NCBI GenBank assembly: GCA_021234155.1
Contig: JAJEKV010000036.1
Span: forward strand, 1,618,777-1,682,776
Reading direction: 5' to 3'
Origin: Isoetes taiwanensis
Taxonomy: Eukaryota > Streptophyta > Lycopodiopsida > Isoetales > Isoetaceae
DNA: 64,000 nucleotides
The notes beneath the pieces are model-generated. The model was not told where the DNA came from. It saw nothing but the letters and a program-made list of their open reading frames with translations, and ran no database searches. The position numbers and the translations under genes are program-made. Every line of letters begins with the position of its first letter. The stretch's first letter is position 1. This document shows, in pieces, positions 22,017 to 31,683 of the stretch.

Positions 22017-22312
22017 CGCAGGCTTATTTCCCAAGCTCGGTTGCGGTCTCACTCCTTGGAGGTAGAGCGTGTTGATTTGAAGAGGTATGTGATGCTTTTG
22101 GGATTGATGCTACTTTGTCTAGAAGCTTTACGCTATTACTTTCGATGCCTCCCACGCGGCTTGGAGCTTATCTTCAAGCGTGGTGGGGACATCGGAAAAT
22201 GATTTTAGACTTGAATAGTCTAGCAGATGATATGGAGGCAAGAGGCCTCATTTAGTGGACTTATTATATGTATTTCTTTTTGTCGCCTAATGAACCTGAG
22301 GGTTTGATATGG

Positions 22313-22340
22313 CGTGATAATAAATCAAATCAAATCAAAT
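22313..22340 (+). repeat. LINE-C 3' terminal repeat (AAATC)n
   Basis: The element ends GGCGTGATAATAAATC followed by further CAAAT units. The sequence just upstream (GTCGCCTAATG then GGCGTGATAATAAAT) resembles the 3' end of the SINE at 49.5 kb, which suggests shared recognition by the same reverse transcriptase. Confidence 0.75.
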
Positions 22341-23346
22341 ATGTCTCTACAAAGAATTTCTAATCTGGAACTTCATCAACTAAGAATGATATAGATGATG
22401 GTTTTTTTGTACGTGCAAATAACTCCATCAGTTGTGGCAACATCTCATTGCAATAAAGAGGAGAATACTTCAAAGAAGCCATCCACATCATCATGTATGT
22501 GATCGACCATAAGAAACCCAACCTTCACAACCTCGAACACATTGTTTGCTGTCAAGAATGAGCATGCTTGAAATAGCCATCTACTCTTATTTTGGCTAAA
22601 GCAATTATCAGTTGTAGACACAATTCCTGACGTAGCTTTCTCCCCACTACTCCGTGAGACGTCTTATCTATAGTTGTCGAAGTGATTGGTTCCCTTCCAG
22701 AAAACCTTGCATTCTTTTCCATCTGTTTAGTTGCAACATGTGCGTCATCATTTAGAAGAACTCCAAATAAAGCATTGCTACTGTTTTGCTCATTTGTAGC
22801 ACCTCTTTAGATTTTGGAGACATTTGAAGATGGATCTAACATGGAAATTCAGTCTATCTTCCCATAAATCTAATAAAAAATGATCATACACACTTATTCC
22901 CTGTCCATGGATCAACATTCCTGCCATTGGAAACACTCTCCACTGATAATAGATTGTCCTACAAGATGTTTTCTTATTCTGATTTCTCAAAGCATTTCTT
23001 TGCTCAGGTATAACTGTACTTCTCTATCGCACTGAAATGCGTATCCCAGATTCTGCTAAAAGCTGACTCTAAGAGATTGCTTGTCCACCTATTTGTGTTA
23101 GAACAGTGTTGACCTCTTGTAAGCACTCCTTTTGAATATATTGAGGTGGCAAAAGATGCTTCACTTGTTCCCATGCCCATTCAATTTGGTCTTGTGTGGC
23201 ATTGATTCATCCATATATTTAACAAAGTTATCAAACACTTCAATTGCCATCATAGTGTTGCTTCTAGTTTTCGTAGTACCTGTGTTCCCATGTACTACTT
23301 TTCTTGCACCATCTTGTTGCCATGCTATGGCAGCATGGAAGAGCAA
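22341..23346 (-). pseudogene. DUF7869-type gene, copy B, main part
   Basis: On the minus strand the order is VHGNTGTTKTRSN (~23290), DESMPHKTKL (~23200), GMLIHGQGISVYDHFLLDLW then LNFHVRSI (~22840-22940), TDNCFSQNKSRWLFQAC (~22600), VDHIHDDVDGFF (~22500, matching VGHTHDDIDALF of copy A) and VPD-x-KFF (~22355). Stops and shifts occur between blocks. Gly and Thr of the VGHTH box are replaced (VDHIH), so a catalytic or metal role there would be damaged. Copy B begins near 23370; no earlier N-terminal part is recognisable. Confidence 0.75.
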
Positions 23347-23369
23347 GACACATTTTCATACTCTCATGC

Positions 23370-24520
23370 TCACACTTTGATTTGAACATAGATATACAAG
23401 GAGAATGCATCTCTGCACACTTTGATAAGAAGACTTGAAGATCAAGGTGAGGACATTTGACAAAGATCACACAAGCAAGTCATGGAAGATGATTCAAGCA
23501 AATGTTGAAGATTTGAAGACCCCTTGAAGATTTCTAGGTATGTGATGCTACTATTTGAGTTCTTGGCATAACTACATTCCTTGATTCCCATCATAAACCT
23601 TCCACACCCCTTACCATGAAAATGTGCCCATGAGACCCCAAGCTCCATGCCTACATTTCATCTCCTAAGGCAAATTGGCCTAGAAGATTTTTTCTAGTCA
23701 AAACTTCTCCTTTACATGTCATTCACATTCCACATACACACACTTACCATATCATCACCATCCCATTGAAGCACAAATTTCCACTTGACTTGGTCATACA
23801 CATGGTCAAAGGTCAAATTCCTCTCTCTTGAAGTCAAATGGTGAGAAGAAGAAGAAGAAGAGATTTTAACGTCACGCCACAAGGCAAAATTCCTAAGGAA
23901 AGCAATTAAGAGTCAAATTTGCCTAGAAAATGCAAATTATATGCATTGGTACTTAAATTGACCTATGACATCATTCAAAAAGGCCAAGTCACCATACATG
24001 TCATCTTCAGTGCCATGCCACATCAAACATGTGTCACCCCTTTGAAATTCCATCCTTTGCAAAAATTCTTCAATTTAAAGTGTATAAGTTCATAAGGGTG
24101 ACATATTATCTTGCCACATTATCACCCACATCTCCACATCAACATCCACATGTCATACACATCATCTCCACATCATCTCATGTTTTGACTAGAAAAAATA
24201 TTCTTAGCCAAGTTGCTTGACACCTTATTACCCTTACTTGCCATGTCATCCTCACATTGCCAACTCATCATGCCTACATGCCACATCACCATCCATATAT
24301 CCCTTTTTCAAGGCAAAATACAAAAGAGCTCCTTTGCAAAAAAAGATCCACCTCTAGAGCATAAAAAAAGATCCTTTTCGCAAAAAAGAAATTCAAAAAA
24401 TTCGTTTATTAGGACCTTCATTTATGGATTCTTGGGAATCGTGCCTGACCTCATATTGCAAAAAATGTTTCCTACCTACCCCCCTCCTCCCCCCCAGACT
24501 CCTAAGCCAATCACCCCCTG
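23370..24520. other. Unassigned AT-rich stretch with many CCACATCA-type words
   Basis: No gene is recognisable. The sequence between 23680 and 24300 is rich in CACATCA, CATGTCAT and related words, reminiscent of LTR or satellite-like DNA, but I find no paired LTR. A minus-strand SINE 3' tail lies inside it at 23844-23885. A C-rich run at 24478-24497 precedes the G-box region. Confidence 0.35.
23844..23885 (-). mobile_element. SINE/LINE 3'-end fragment with (CTT)n tail
   Basis: Read on the minus strand, the sequence is GCCTTGTGGCGTGACGTTAA followed by AATCT and a (CTT)n run. It matches the 3' end of the SINE at 49.5 kb and of its truncated relative at 50.3 kb (GGCGTGACGTTAAAATC plus microsatellite). 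Only about 25 bp upstream of the tail match, so this is a severely truncated insertion. Confidence 0.6.
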
Positions 24521-24531
24521 TCACGTGGAAT

Positions 24532-24572
24532 ATTCGGGCGTGTGGGGCGGTGGAGGTACCGAGGCCCACGTG
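24532..24572. promoter_or_regulatory. Pair of G-box/ABRE-like CACGTG sites
   Basis: Perfect CACGTG palindromes occur at 24532-24537 (TGTCACGTGGAA) and 24567-24572 (GCCCACGTGGAT) in a locally GC-rich island. CACGTGG is a known plant bZIP/bHLH binding site. I could not identify a downstream gene on either strand, so the regulatory role is only a possibility. Confidence 0.35.
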
Positions 24573-24599
24573 GATACTACACGCAAATATTAATAATAT

Positions 24600-25918
24600 T
24601 GATTTTATTTTTTGTTATATACCACGGTCCTCTTTCACGAACCCGGCCTGTGGGATATTTCAAAAAATCTGCCAAGAACCCTAATCTTTGAAAATGCCAA
24701 GATCCGGCAAATTGGCCTGAAACAACCACTCAATCACGACTCTGAGTTGTCAGATCGGCCTGTATGATACCAAAAAAGCATCAGTTAAGCTAAAAAACAA
24801 AATTCTAGCACGAATTTGCCAAGAACAGAGCTAAACAGGGGAATTTTAAAAGGGGGTTTTGTTCTCAGAAGTTTTTTGGGAGGACTTTGAGGTGAAAGAT
24901 GGATCAATTACCTTGAAGAAGGACCGGTTCATACATCTGGAGCTTGATTCTGCATTCCAAACATGATGTTTCGCATGAATTATTGACAAATTTGTGTTGT
25001 ATACCTTTTTTATCCTGTGCCCAAGACTTGGAGCTTGGAATTATTATTGTTTGCCTCTGTGATCCTGAGTTGAATGAAAATCCGAGCCTTGTTGACAAAT
25101 TGATGAGTGCTTCCTATTGATTTTGTGACAGACATCATTCCTATACATTACTTAGCCTTTGCATCTCATTTCGAGAAAGGAAAAAAGTAGAAGCATAGCA
25201 TATAAGCATCTATAGTATGAGTTCATGGTAATCAAAATGTTTGCTTGATTTATTGGTAAAAGTTTAAGCCTGCACCACAGGGTCATTGATCTGTAATTGC
25301 AACTCCATACTTATATTCTGCTCAAGTAACCTTCATCAGTTCATTTGCATAGTCATTGTAGGCATTGATACTACATAGAAAAGCAAAAAAGGTGCGTCCA
25401 AACATCTAGCAATTCCAAATTTATCTGCTGTTCATACTCTGTGAAAGGCAGTTATCAAAAAAATAAAAATTCCAAAAAGATATACATCTTTCTGCAAAGA
25501 GCACTCTGGAACATTGTGTGCAAACATTTTAGAGAGGGATTGAAGCATCAGATCTCAAAAAGAAGCTACCTTTATCGAGTTTGAAAATTTAACTCTCTGC
25601 CAGGGATATTGACCAAAAATTGACCTGGTCAGAAATGCTTATTTGACAAGCTTGCTTTTATCAAAATCTATCTGACTTTTTTTCCAACATCCTTCAAGCT
25701 CCTATGCAGCTCTAGAATCAAGAATCATGAGTAAAATCCCTTTAGTTTGCACTTGGCATGCATTCTTGCAAGGCACACTTTTTTCTCTTTAGGGAAAGCT
25801 ATTCTTAATCACTGTTGGAGCATTTTTCTTGGGATTTCACTCAGAGTGGTTGCCTCAAGTAACCTGGAGGTTCTAAACCATTGAGGTTGAGGGTTTTGCC
25901 AAGAACATCTTCAACACA
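24600..25918. other. No gene recognised
   Basis: Open frames here are short and show no domain. A minus-strand stretch at 24904-25098 has a CETSCLECRIKL peptide and possible splice-donor-like GTATAC and GTAATT sites, so an unrecognised exon cannot be excluded. I do not call a gene. Confidence 0.3.
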
Positions 25919-25924
25919 TCTCTA

Positions 25925-25992
25925 TAACCCGATTGGGTCCCATAACCCGATTGGGTTTCCGCGGACGTTAAAATTTCTATCTATCTATCTAT
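25925..25992 (+). mobile_element. LINE-B 3'-end fragment with (ATCT)n tail
   Basis: GATTGGGTCCCATAACCCGA, then TTTCCGCGGACGTTAAAATT and (ATCT)n at 25979-25992, matches the terminal part of the LINE-B copies at 42.2 and 46.5 kb (GGGTCCCATAGACCGATTGG, then TGGACGATAAAAA and a different microsatellite). It is a 5'-truncated insertion of under 80 bp. Confidence 0.65.
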
Positions 25993-26221
25993 ATTCATTA
26001 TGGTATCTATAGAAAGTGCTCTCCGCAAAATCAATCATGCATATCACTCCTCCTCTGCAGACCCATCTATTCTCTAATGGATAGGTCATATGACCTGTAT
26101 TTGCATCTCTAATGCTAGACCCAAACATAGAATACATTATATTCTTTTTATCATTGGAAGTCTGGCTCCAAAACTATTTCCTAATATTTTGTATTTTTTT
26201 GACGGAGAATTTAACTGTGCA

Positions 26222-26638
26222 TCAAGAAGGACAACAAGGTCTCCCCCTTGTTTCTTGAACAATCTCCTTTGAACAGTTACACATATATTCAGCTTTTTTC
26301 AAATTTCTCTTTGGGTTAGACATTTCTCCTTCATCTTTTCTCTTCAATTTTTGTTTTATTGCTTTCGTCACTGAGAACTGCTGAGTTCTTCTTACGTAAA
26401 AGAACATTCTCTGGAGACATCGATAAAGAATGTTCTACAAGCTCACTATCTACCTTTGCCCTAACTAATGTACTTCCATTTAGATGTAGGACATGTTCTA
26501 ATGGCCATCTCATCAGAGTAGAAATCTCAACCATGCCTTTGCATACACGACAATTGTTGCTCACATTGCTCTGCCTCATTGAATTGTAATTAGTTAATAG
26601 CTGAGTAATAACAACTCCGACAGTCTCATCTGGGTGAA
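26222..26638 (-). pseudogene. Minus-strand coding-like stretch, function unknown
   Basis: Read on the minus strand, frames at 26579-26331 and 26407-26222 give NCRVCKGMVEIS, WPLEHVLHLNGSTLVRAKVD, PENVLLRKKNSAVL and a later CNCSKEIVQETRGRPCCPS. The Cys pairs could be structural. If the MITE at 26647-26938 is ignored, the frame continues upstream as WRWVKACFHPDETVGVVITQ, so the transposon appears to have inserted into an older reading frame. I recognise no family. It may be a host pseudogene or part of another element. Confidence 0.35.
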
Positions 26639-26946
26639 AGCATGCTACGGTGTACCACTTTTGGAACCCTCAAAAGTACCTACACTGGGTACTTTTAAAA
26701 CTGGTACTTTCTATTTTTCCTTCCCATTAAAATCAATCCAAAATTTTTGAATTGAAGGTCAATAACATGTCAATCTATAATAGTAGATGATAACAATACT
26801 ATTAGAGACTAAAATGAATGAATCAACTCTCAAACTTATTGTTTATTGAGACATTTATGCAAGTTCCTAGTACCCAGTGCTGGGTACTTTTCTGGGTAGT
26901 TTTGCACTTCCTAAAAAGAACTTTAGATGGTACACCCTAGCATGCT
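26639..26946. repeat. 8-bp target duplication AGCATGCT flanking the MITE
   Basis: AGCATGCT occurs at 26639-26646 and 26939-26946, immediately outside the element's inverted ends. With the MITE removed, the target becomes a perfect 22-bp palindrome (GGGTGAA, AGCATGCT, TTCACCC). An 8-bp duplication is the size expected for hAT-type transposons. Confidence 0.7.
26647..26938. mobile_element. 292-bp non-autonomous MITE, hAT-like
   Basis: The ends are inverted repeats (ACGGTGTACCA on the left; reverse complement AGGGTGTACCA on the right, 10 of 11 matching) and are bounded by the 8-bp duplication AGCATGCT. Near both ends, inside the element, are GGTACTTTT/AAAAGTACC words in opposing orientations, so the molecule could fold into a long imperfect hairpin. 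It has no coding capacity. Assignment to hAT rests only on the duplication length. Confidence 0.7.
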
Positions 26947-27179
26947 TTCACCCATCTCCAAGTGGCAAAGATTCAACTGCATCTAAAGGATCACAATTAC
27001 ACATGATTGCAATTGCAAATGTTTCTCCAGGACATGAGTGGACTAATCTAAACTTCTGGTCACTCAGTCCTTTTTGGAAAAGAATTGTACCCCCTCAACA
27101 ACTTCAACTATATCCTCTTTAAGAACTACACTTGGTACTGCATCGGCTGTTGACCGGAATTTTGGCACCCGGTCAACAT

Positions 27180-27193
27180 AAGAAAGGAGGGGG
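27180..27193 (+). other. Polypurine tract preceding the LTR-like sequence
   Basis: AAGAAAGGAGGGGG directly precedes TGTGAAGGAG, the apparent start of an LTR. A polypurine tract normally primes plus-strand synthesis and lies just 5' of the 3' LTR. Its presence upstream of the LTR that precedes gag is unexpected here. Confidence 0.5.
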
Positions 27194-27610
27194 TGTGAAG
27201 GAGTATTTGTAACCTAAGGGCCTAGATTTATAAGGGCCTTTGAGATGTTTATTATTTTAAATGGCTAAGATAAAGAAGTGAAAATAGAAGGCTAAGATGA
27301 AGGGGCATAAATCAAAGGTTAAGATGAAGAGGCAAAATGGAAGGTTATGATGAAGAGGTTGGAATGGAGGGTGAAGATTATGAGGTGCAAGTTATTTAAA
27401 CTTTTGAGGGACACGAGTTCCTCCTCTCTCTCCCTGATCCAAGATTCTTGAGAGGGTTCAGAGACCTCTCTTGATCATGGATTCAGAGGCCCTCCATGTT
27501 TCAGAGGCATGGAGGGCTATTTGCATTGTATTTCCTTCTTTTATTCTTATAGATTGAAGATTATTTTTGGGCCCAGATTTGTTCTTAATTTCTTGCTTCT
27601 GTTCAATCCA
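27194..27610 (+). other. Probable LTR upstream of the Ty3/gypsy coding region
   Basis: The stretch starts TGTGAAGGAG and contains three tandem AAGGTTAAGATGAAGAGG-like words (27280-27360). A TATA-like TTATTTAAAC lies near 27389, followed by a pyrimidine-rich leader, as in LTR U3-R-U5. No second copy is present downstream of the integrase in this window, so the borders and LTR identity are inferred. The right border is not defined. Confidence 0.45.
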
Positions 27611-27741
27611 TTCTGTTTTGCATTGTAGCAGCCACTGAAATGGTCCTGATTTCTGCCTTTGAGGTCGAATGATGGGGGTGTGGGAAAACCCGCCATCATT
27701 TTGGAGGTTCTACCGAGATTCTACCTGGATTTTGAGAACTC

Positions 27742-30186
27742 ATGGCTCCAAAACAGAAATTTCTAGCAGAGCAAGAACCAATGGAAGACCAGGAGACTTC
27801 AGAACTCTGTAGAGATAGATCTCTCCCCCCAAATTTTTCAGCTGGATTACTTCAAAGTTTGCCTTACCAGTTTGAATTGAATGTGCCTATTCCATTACCT
27901 ACTTTTGATTCCAGCATGAGTGCTAATACTTTTCTGAGGATTTTTGAAGATTACTACAGGGATTATGGCTTCAAGAAAGGATGCAAGTTCTCACAATTTG
28001 AAAAGTGCTTTAAAGAGGAGAGTGAAGCTGGTGCTTGGCTGACTTATGAGAAGCTTATGGGAACCACTTCTTGGGATGACCTTGTCATCAAGTTTTTAGA
28101 CAGGTTTGGAAAGCTTGCTGCTCCAAAGGACCTTGTTAATGAATTGCAAAACTTCTCCATTTATGCAGGTGAAAGTGTTAGTCAGTACAAGGAAAGATTC
28201 AGCACCTTCATGAATAGATGTCAGAAAGGCCAAGTTACTGTTCCCACATGTTTTTTGGTGTCTTCTTTCATCAAAGGCCTATCTTCTAGACCAGAAATTC
28301 ATAGAAAACTTATTAAGATTCAAGCTGCAGAAGGTTTTGATTCCATTTACAAAGTTTTTGCCAAGACTACTGAATTGACTAAAATGCTTTCTATCCTACC
28401 AGAAAAACACCATAGCTTTCATCATGCTCCATTTTACCCTGATGCCACTGATGGCCCTTATGAACCTCACCATTCTGTTCCTATCTATGCTGTGCATAAA
28501 GAAAAAAAGAAAACCAAAGATGAAGAGGCTGATTCTCAAATTTCAGAGGTCAAAGCAGACTTGACAAAGGTAACTGAAGCTTTAGCAGAAGTGACCAAGC
28601 AACTTGTGGAACTCAAAGCAAGCAGGGTAGGTAGAACCTATCCTGAATGTATTCATTGCAATAGAACTTCACATCCAGCTGATATTTGTTATTGGCAAAT
28701 ATGTCCTAAATGTAAAAAGAAAGGTCATTTTGGTAGAGAATGTCCAGTTTGTGCTTTTTGCAAGGAGATTGGTCATACTGACCTTAGGTGCTCTGTCAAA
28801 GAATATTTTGCCAAGCAAGAGAGGGAGAAGAAACCTGAGGCAACTCCACATGTAAGGTTTGTTGAATCTACAAGTTCTATAAGCTTTGTGCAGGCTACAG
28901 AGATGCCAAATACTGAGGAAGTGATGGTGGTACAAACCAGGAGCATGGGGGATACCCATAGACCTGCTGATCCTAACAAATTTGTCCCAGAGCATTCCAG
29001 GAAATCAATATTGCCACTACCCCCTGTCATGGAAGCTCCTCCTCAAGAAATAGCTCCACCTCCTCAACAAAAGTATGGTAAGAGAGATCAAGATCTCGAT
29101 GAGTTGGATGTTTTACTGAAAAATTCCAAGGTAAGTGTGGATCTATTTACCCTATTAAAAATTGCACCTGGTTATAGGAAAAAGTTATTGCAACAAACTA
29201 CTTTTAGTGAGGCAGTAGCTTGTGTAGGTGTTGCAAATGCCACTAATCTTATTTTGGCTCAAAATGAAGAAGACCCAGGTGCATTTATGTGTTCAGCTAC
29301 TCTAGGAGGTTATTCTTTTTCTAATGTGTTGCTGGATGGAGGCTCACCTCTAAATATCATGCCTTATCATGTTATGAAAAAATATGGGCTTGAGATAGAT
29401 AAAAGGTCATCTGTTTTGTTAAAATCCTTCTCTAATGCTAAAATAGCACCAGTTGGAATTGTGACCAAAGTTCCTGTTAATACTGAAGGCATTGTTGTAG
29501 CTGCCAATTTTGTTGTTGTTGCTTTTGAAGATTTAGGAGAAGATGCAGATATATATGATCTCTTGCTAGGGAGAAGGTGGATGGCTACAGTTGATGCTAG
29601 GCCAATCTGGTCTGAAGGGAGATGCACCATTTCAAATGGCACTCAAGTAGCTACAATTTACAACCAGGATGGTTCTTATGGCTTCAAGGAAGAGGTACAC
29701 TTTATTAAAGAAATGCTTATAGAAGAGCCCCTAGGATTTTATAGTCTAGCAACCCCTGGCACAAAGAAAACTGATCTAATTCCTTTGATTAGAGAGTGTG
29801 CACTACCTTCTGACAATGGAAAAGAAGGATGTTTATGGTTTGATGGAGGGATTTCAAAGAAACTAAATGTAGCTTCATCTGCAGCTATATTGAAGGATAC
29901 CTCCAATAAACTCTTGGCTAAGGTAGGAAGGATTTTTCCCCAAATAACTTCTAATGTAGCAGAGTACAAGGCTTTGATTGTAGGTCTTCAAGAAGCTAAG
30001 GCTATGGATATTTCAATCATACACATCTATGGAGATTCTCAGTTAGTTTGCAGACAGGTTAGTGGTGAGTATCAGGCCAAGAATGCTGGTCATGGAGTCC
30101 TTGAGAAATCAGCTAATGGGAATGCTTGCTTACTTTACTTCTTGGGAAATTACTCATATTCCAAGGGAGCAGAATTGGGAAGCTGA
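27742..30186 (+). pseudogene. Gypsy Gag, zinc knuckles, protease and archaeal-type RNase H
   Basis: The frame begins MAPKQKFLAEQEP. Residues ~45-220 look like Retrotrans_gag (AWLTYEKLMGTTSW, LVNELQNFSIYAGESVSQYK). Three C-x2-C-x4-H-x4-C knuckles follow at ~300-360: CIHCNRTSHPADIC, CPKCKKKGHFGREC and CAFCKEIGHTDLRC. An aspartic protease core (NVLLDGGSPLNIMPYHVMKK) is at ~525-550, with a DLLLGRRWM strand after it. Residues ~690-790 are RNase H-like: CLWFDGG, then SNVAEYKALIVGLQEA, then IYGDSQLVCRQVSGEY. A frameshift near 30100 moves the end of this domain (ITHIPREQNWEADAL) into the next frame. Confidence 0.85.
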
Positions 30187-31222
30187 TGCTTTGTGCAGAG
30201 ACACTTTAATGACTTATTTATCTGAAGGAGCTATCCCAGAGGAAGATCTTGATGAGGACGAGGCCAAGGAATTTTGTCCTATATTAGTTATAAATGCATC
30301 ACAAGAAGAAGCAACCAATGAGGTTATAATTAATAAAAATGGCCAGCAAAGAACTCTGTTTGTGGGAGATCTCTTTGACACACAAAATAAGGAGGAAATT
30401 ACCAAATTCTTTGAAGAAAGAAGTGATGTGTTTGCTTGGGATTATTCTGAGCTCATTGGTATCAAGGAAGAGATATGTCAATTTGAAATTAAAATTAAAG
30501 AAGGGTGTAAACCTGTTTTCCAGAAGTTAAGGAGGATCAATGCTTCACTTTTAGATCTAATCAAGGAAGAGTTGCATAAAATGTTGGATGCAGGTGTTAT
30601 TGTGAAAATTATTAATCCTGAATGGGTGTCATGCATTGTTCCAGTGGAAAAAAAGAATGGTGCATTGAGAATTTGTATAGATTATCGAGACTTGAATAAA
30701 GCCACCATAAAAGATTGTTATCCTTTAACTTTTTTAGAGGAAATTCTATATGCTGTTGCAGGGAAAGACATGTACTCATTTTTGGATGGTTTTTCAGGGT
30801 TTAATCAGATCAGCATCAAAGAGGAGGATCAGCCAAAGACTTCATTTATCACTCCTTGGGGTACATATGCTATGAAGAGAATGCCATTTGGCCTAATGAA
30901 TGCCCCAGCCACTTTTCAAAGAGCAATGGATGTTATTTTCAAAATCATGTCTGCTGAAGAGTTTAGGGTGTATTTAGATGATCTTTGTTTGGGTTCTCAT
31001 TCTACTAACCATGTGGAATTGCTTGCAAAAATTTGCTCTTTATGCAGGACTTCAGGAGTTAATCTAAATCCAAAAAAATGTATCTTTTTTGCATCAAAGG
31101 GACAGCTCTTAGGACATGAAGTATCCAGCCAAGGTATCCAAGTTGCTCAAGATAAGATTGAAGCCCTCAAAAAGCTAGCACCTCCCAAGAATTTAAAACA
31201 GGTTAGAGCTTTATTGGTATGA
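30062..31222 (+). pseudogene. Gypsy reverse transcriptase (YLDD)
   Basis: After the end of the upstream RNase H (HIPREQNWEADALCRDTL), a linker (residues ~50-125) leads to RT motifs: LHKMLDAGVIV, CIVPVEKKNGALRICIDYRD, LDGFSGFNQI, TAFxT-type SFITPWGTYAMKRMPFGL, and the catalytic FRVYLDDLCLGS at ~310. KKCIFFASKGQLLGHEVSSQ follows. The catalytic Asp pair is intact. The frame is lost at 31222, just before the RNase H connection. Confidence 0.88.
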
Positions 31223-31683
31223 CAAGTTTCCTTAGAATGTACATTCCCAATTTTGCTCATATCTTGAGTCCCATTTCTAAGTTGACCAGGGTAGGTAAAT
31301 TTTCTAAATCTGAAAGCAAGTACATATCCATTACATGGACTCCATAATGCCAAGAGGCTTTTGACTTTCTCATTTCATCTATATGTGAAGCTACTCTTTT
31401 GAAAAAACCAGATCTGAACATGCCATTTGAAGTTTATATCACTGTTACTAAAAAGGCCATAGGTTTAGCCATTTTGCAGGATAAGCATACCATAGTTTTT
31501 GCAAGCAAACAATGGTCTGCTCTTGAAGAAAGATACACCAGAATAGAGAAAAGTGCTGCTGCTCTCATCTTCCTCATTAATAGACAAGGACATTTGCTTC
31601 TGAAAAGCCAAGTTCAAGTCCACATGAAGCAGAACCCAATGGGTTTGCTATTTGGTAAAGCAACTAATAAACCAAAAATCTAG
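31216..31683 (+). pseudogene. Gypsy RNase H, catalytically degenerate
   Basis: The shifted frame at 31219-31345 reads MTSFLRMYIPNFAHILSPIS. After a TAA it resumes with PFEVYITVTKKAIGLAIL, FASKQWSALEERYTRIEKSA and so on to TAG 31681. In active gypsy RNase H the motif would be 'TDAS-x-x-A-I-G'; here the catalytic Asp is replaced (YITVTKKAIG). This resembles the inactive connection-like RNase H of Tat elements, in which a second RNase H takes over the activity. Confidence 0.75.

Larger units (their letters stand above)
18742..22340 (+). mobile_element. LINE-C: non-LTR retrotransposon inserted in DUF7869 copy B
   Basis: The plus strand carries the end of an ORF1, an apurinic-type endonuclease, a reverse transcriptase and a C-terminal region, and ends in an (AAATC)n-type repeat (22320-22340). 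It is 5'-truncated: the minus-strand copy B gene can be read up to both edges (FMPEG on the left, VPD-x-KFFVET on the right), so the LINE sits inside that gene. ORF2 has a few stops and frameshifts. Decay is milder than in LINE-A, suggesting a younger insertion. Confidence 0.85.

Noticed and set aside
24213-24593. 126-codon plus-strand frame with Pro-rich end
   Set aside because: The Pro run comes from a C-rich tract. No domain, no homologous pattern and no promoter-ORF arrangement support it.
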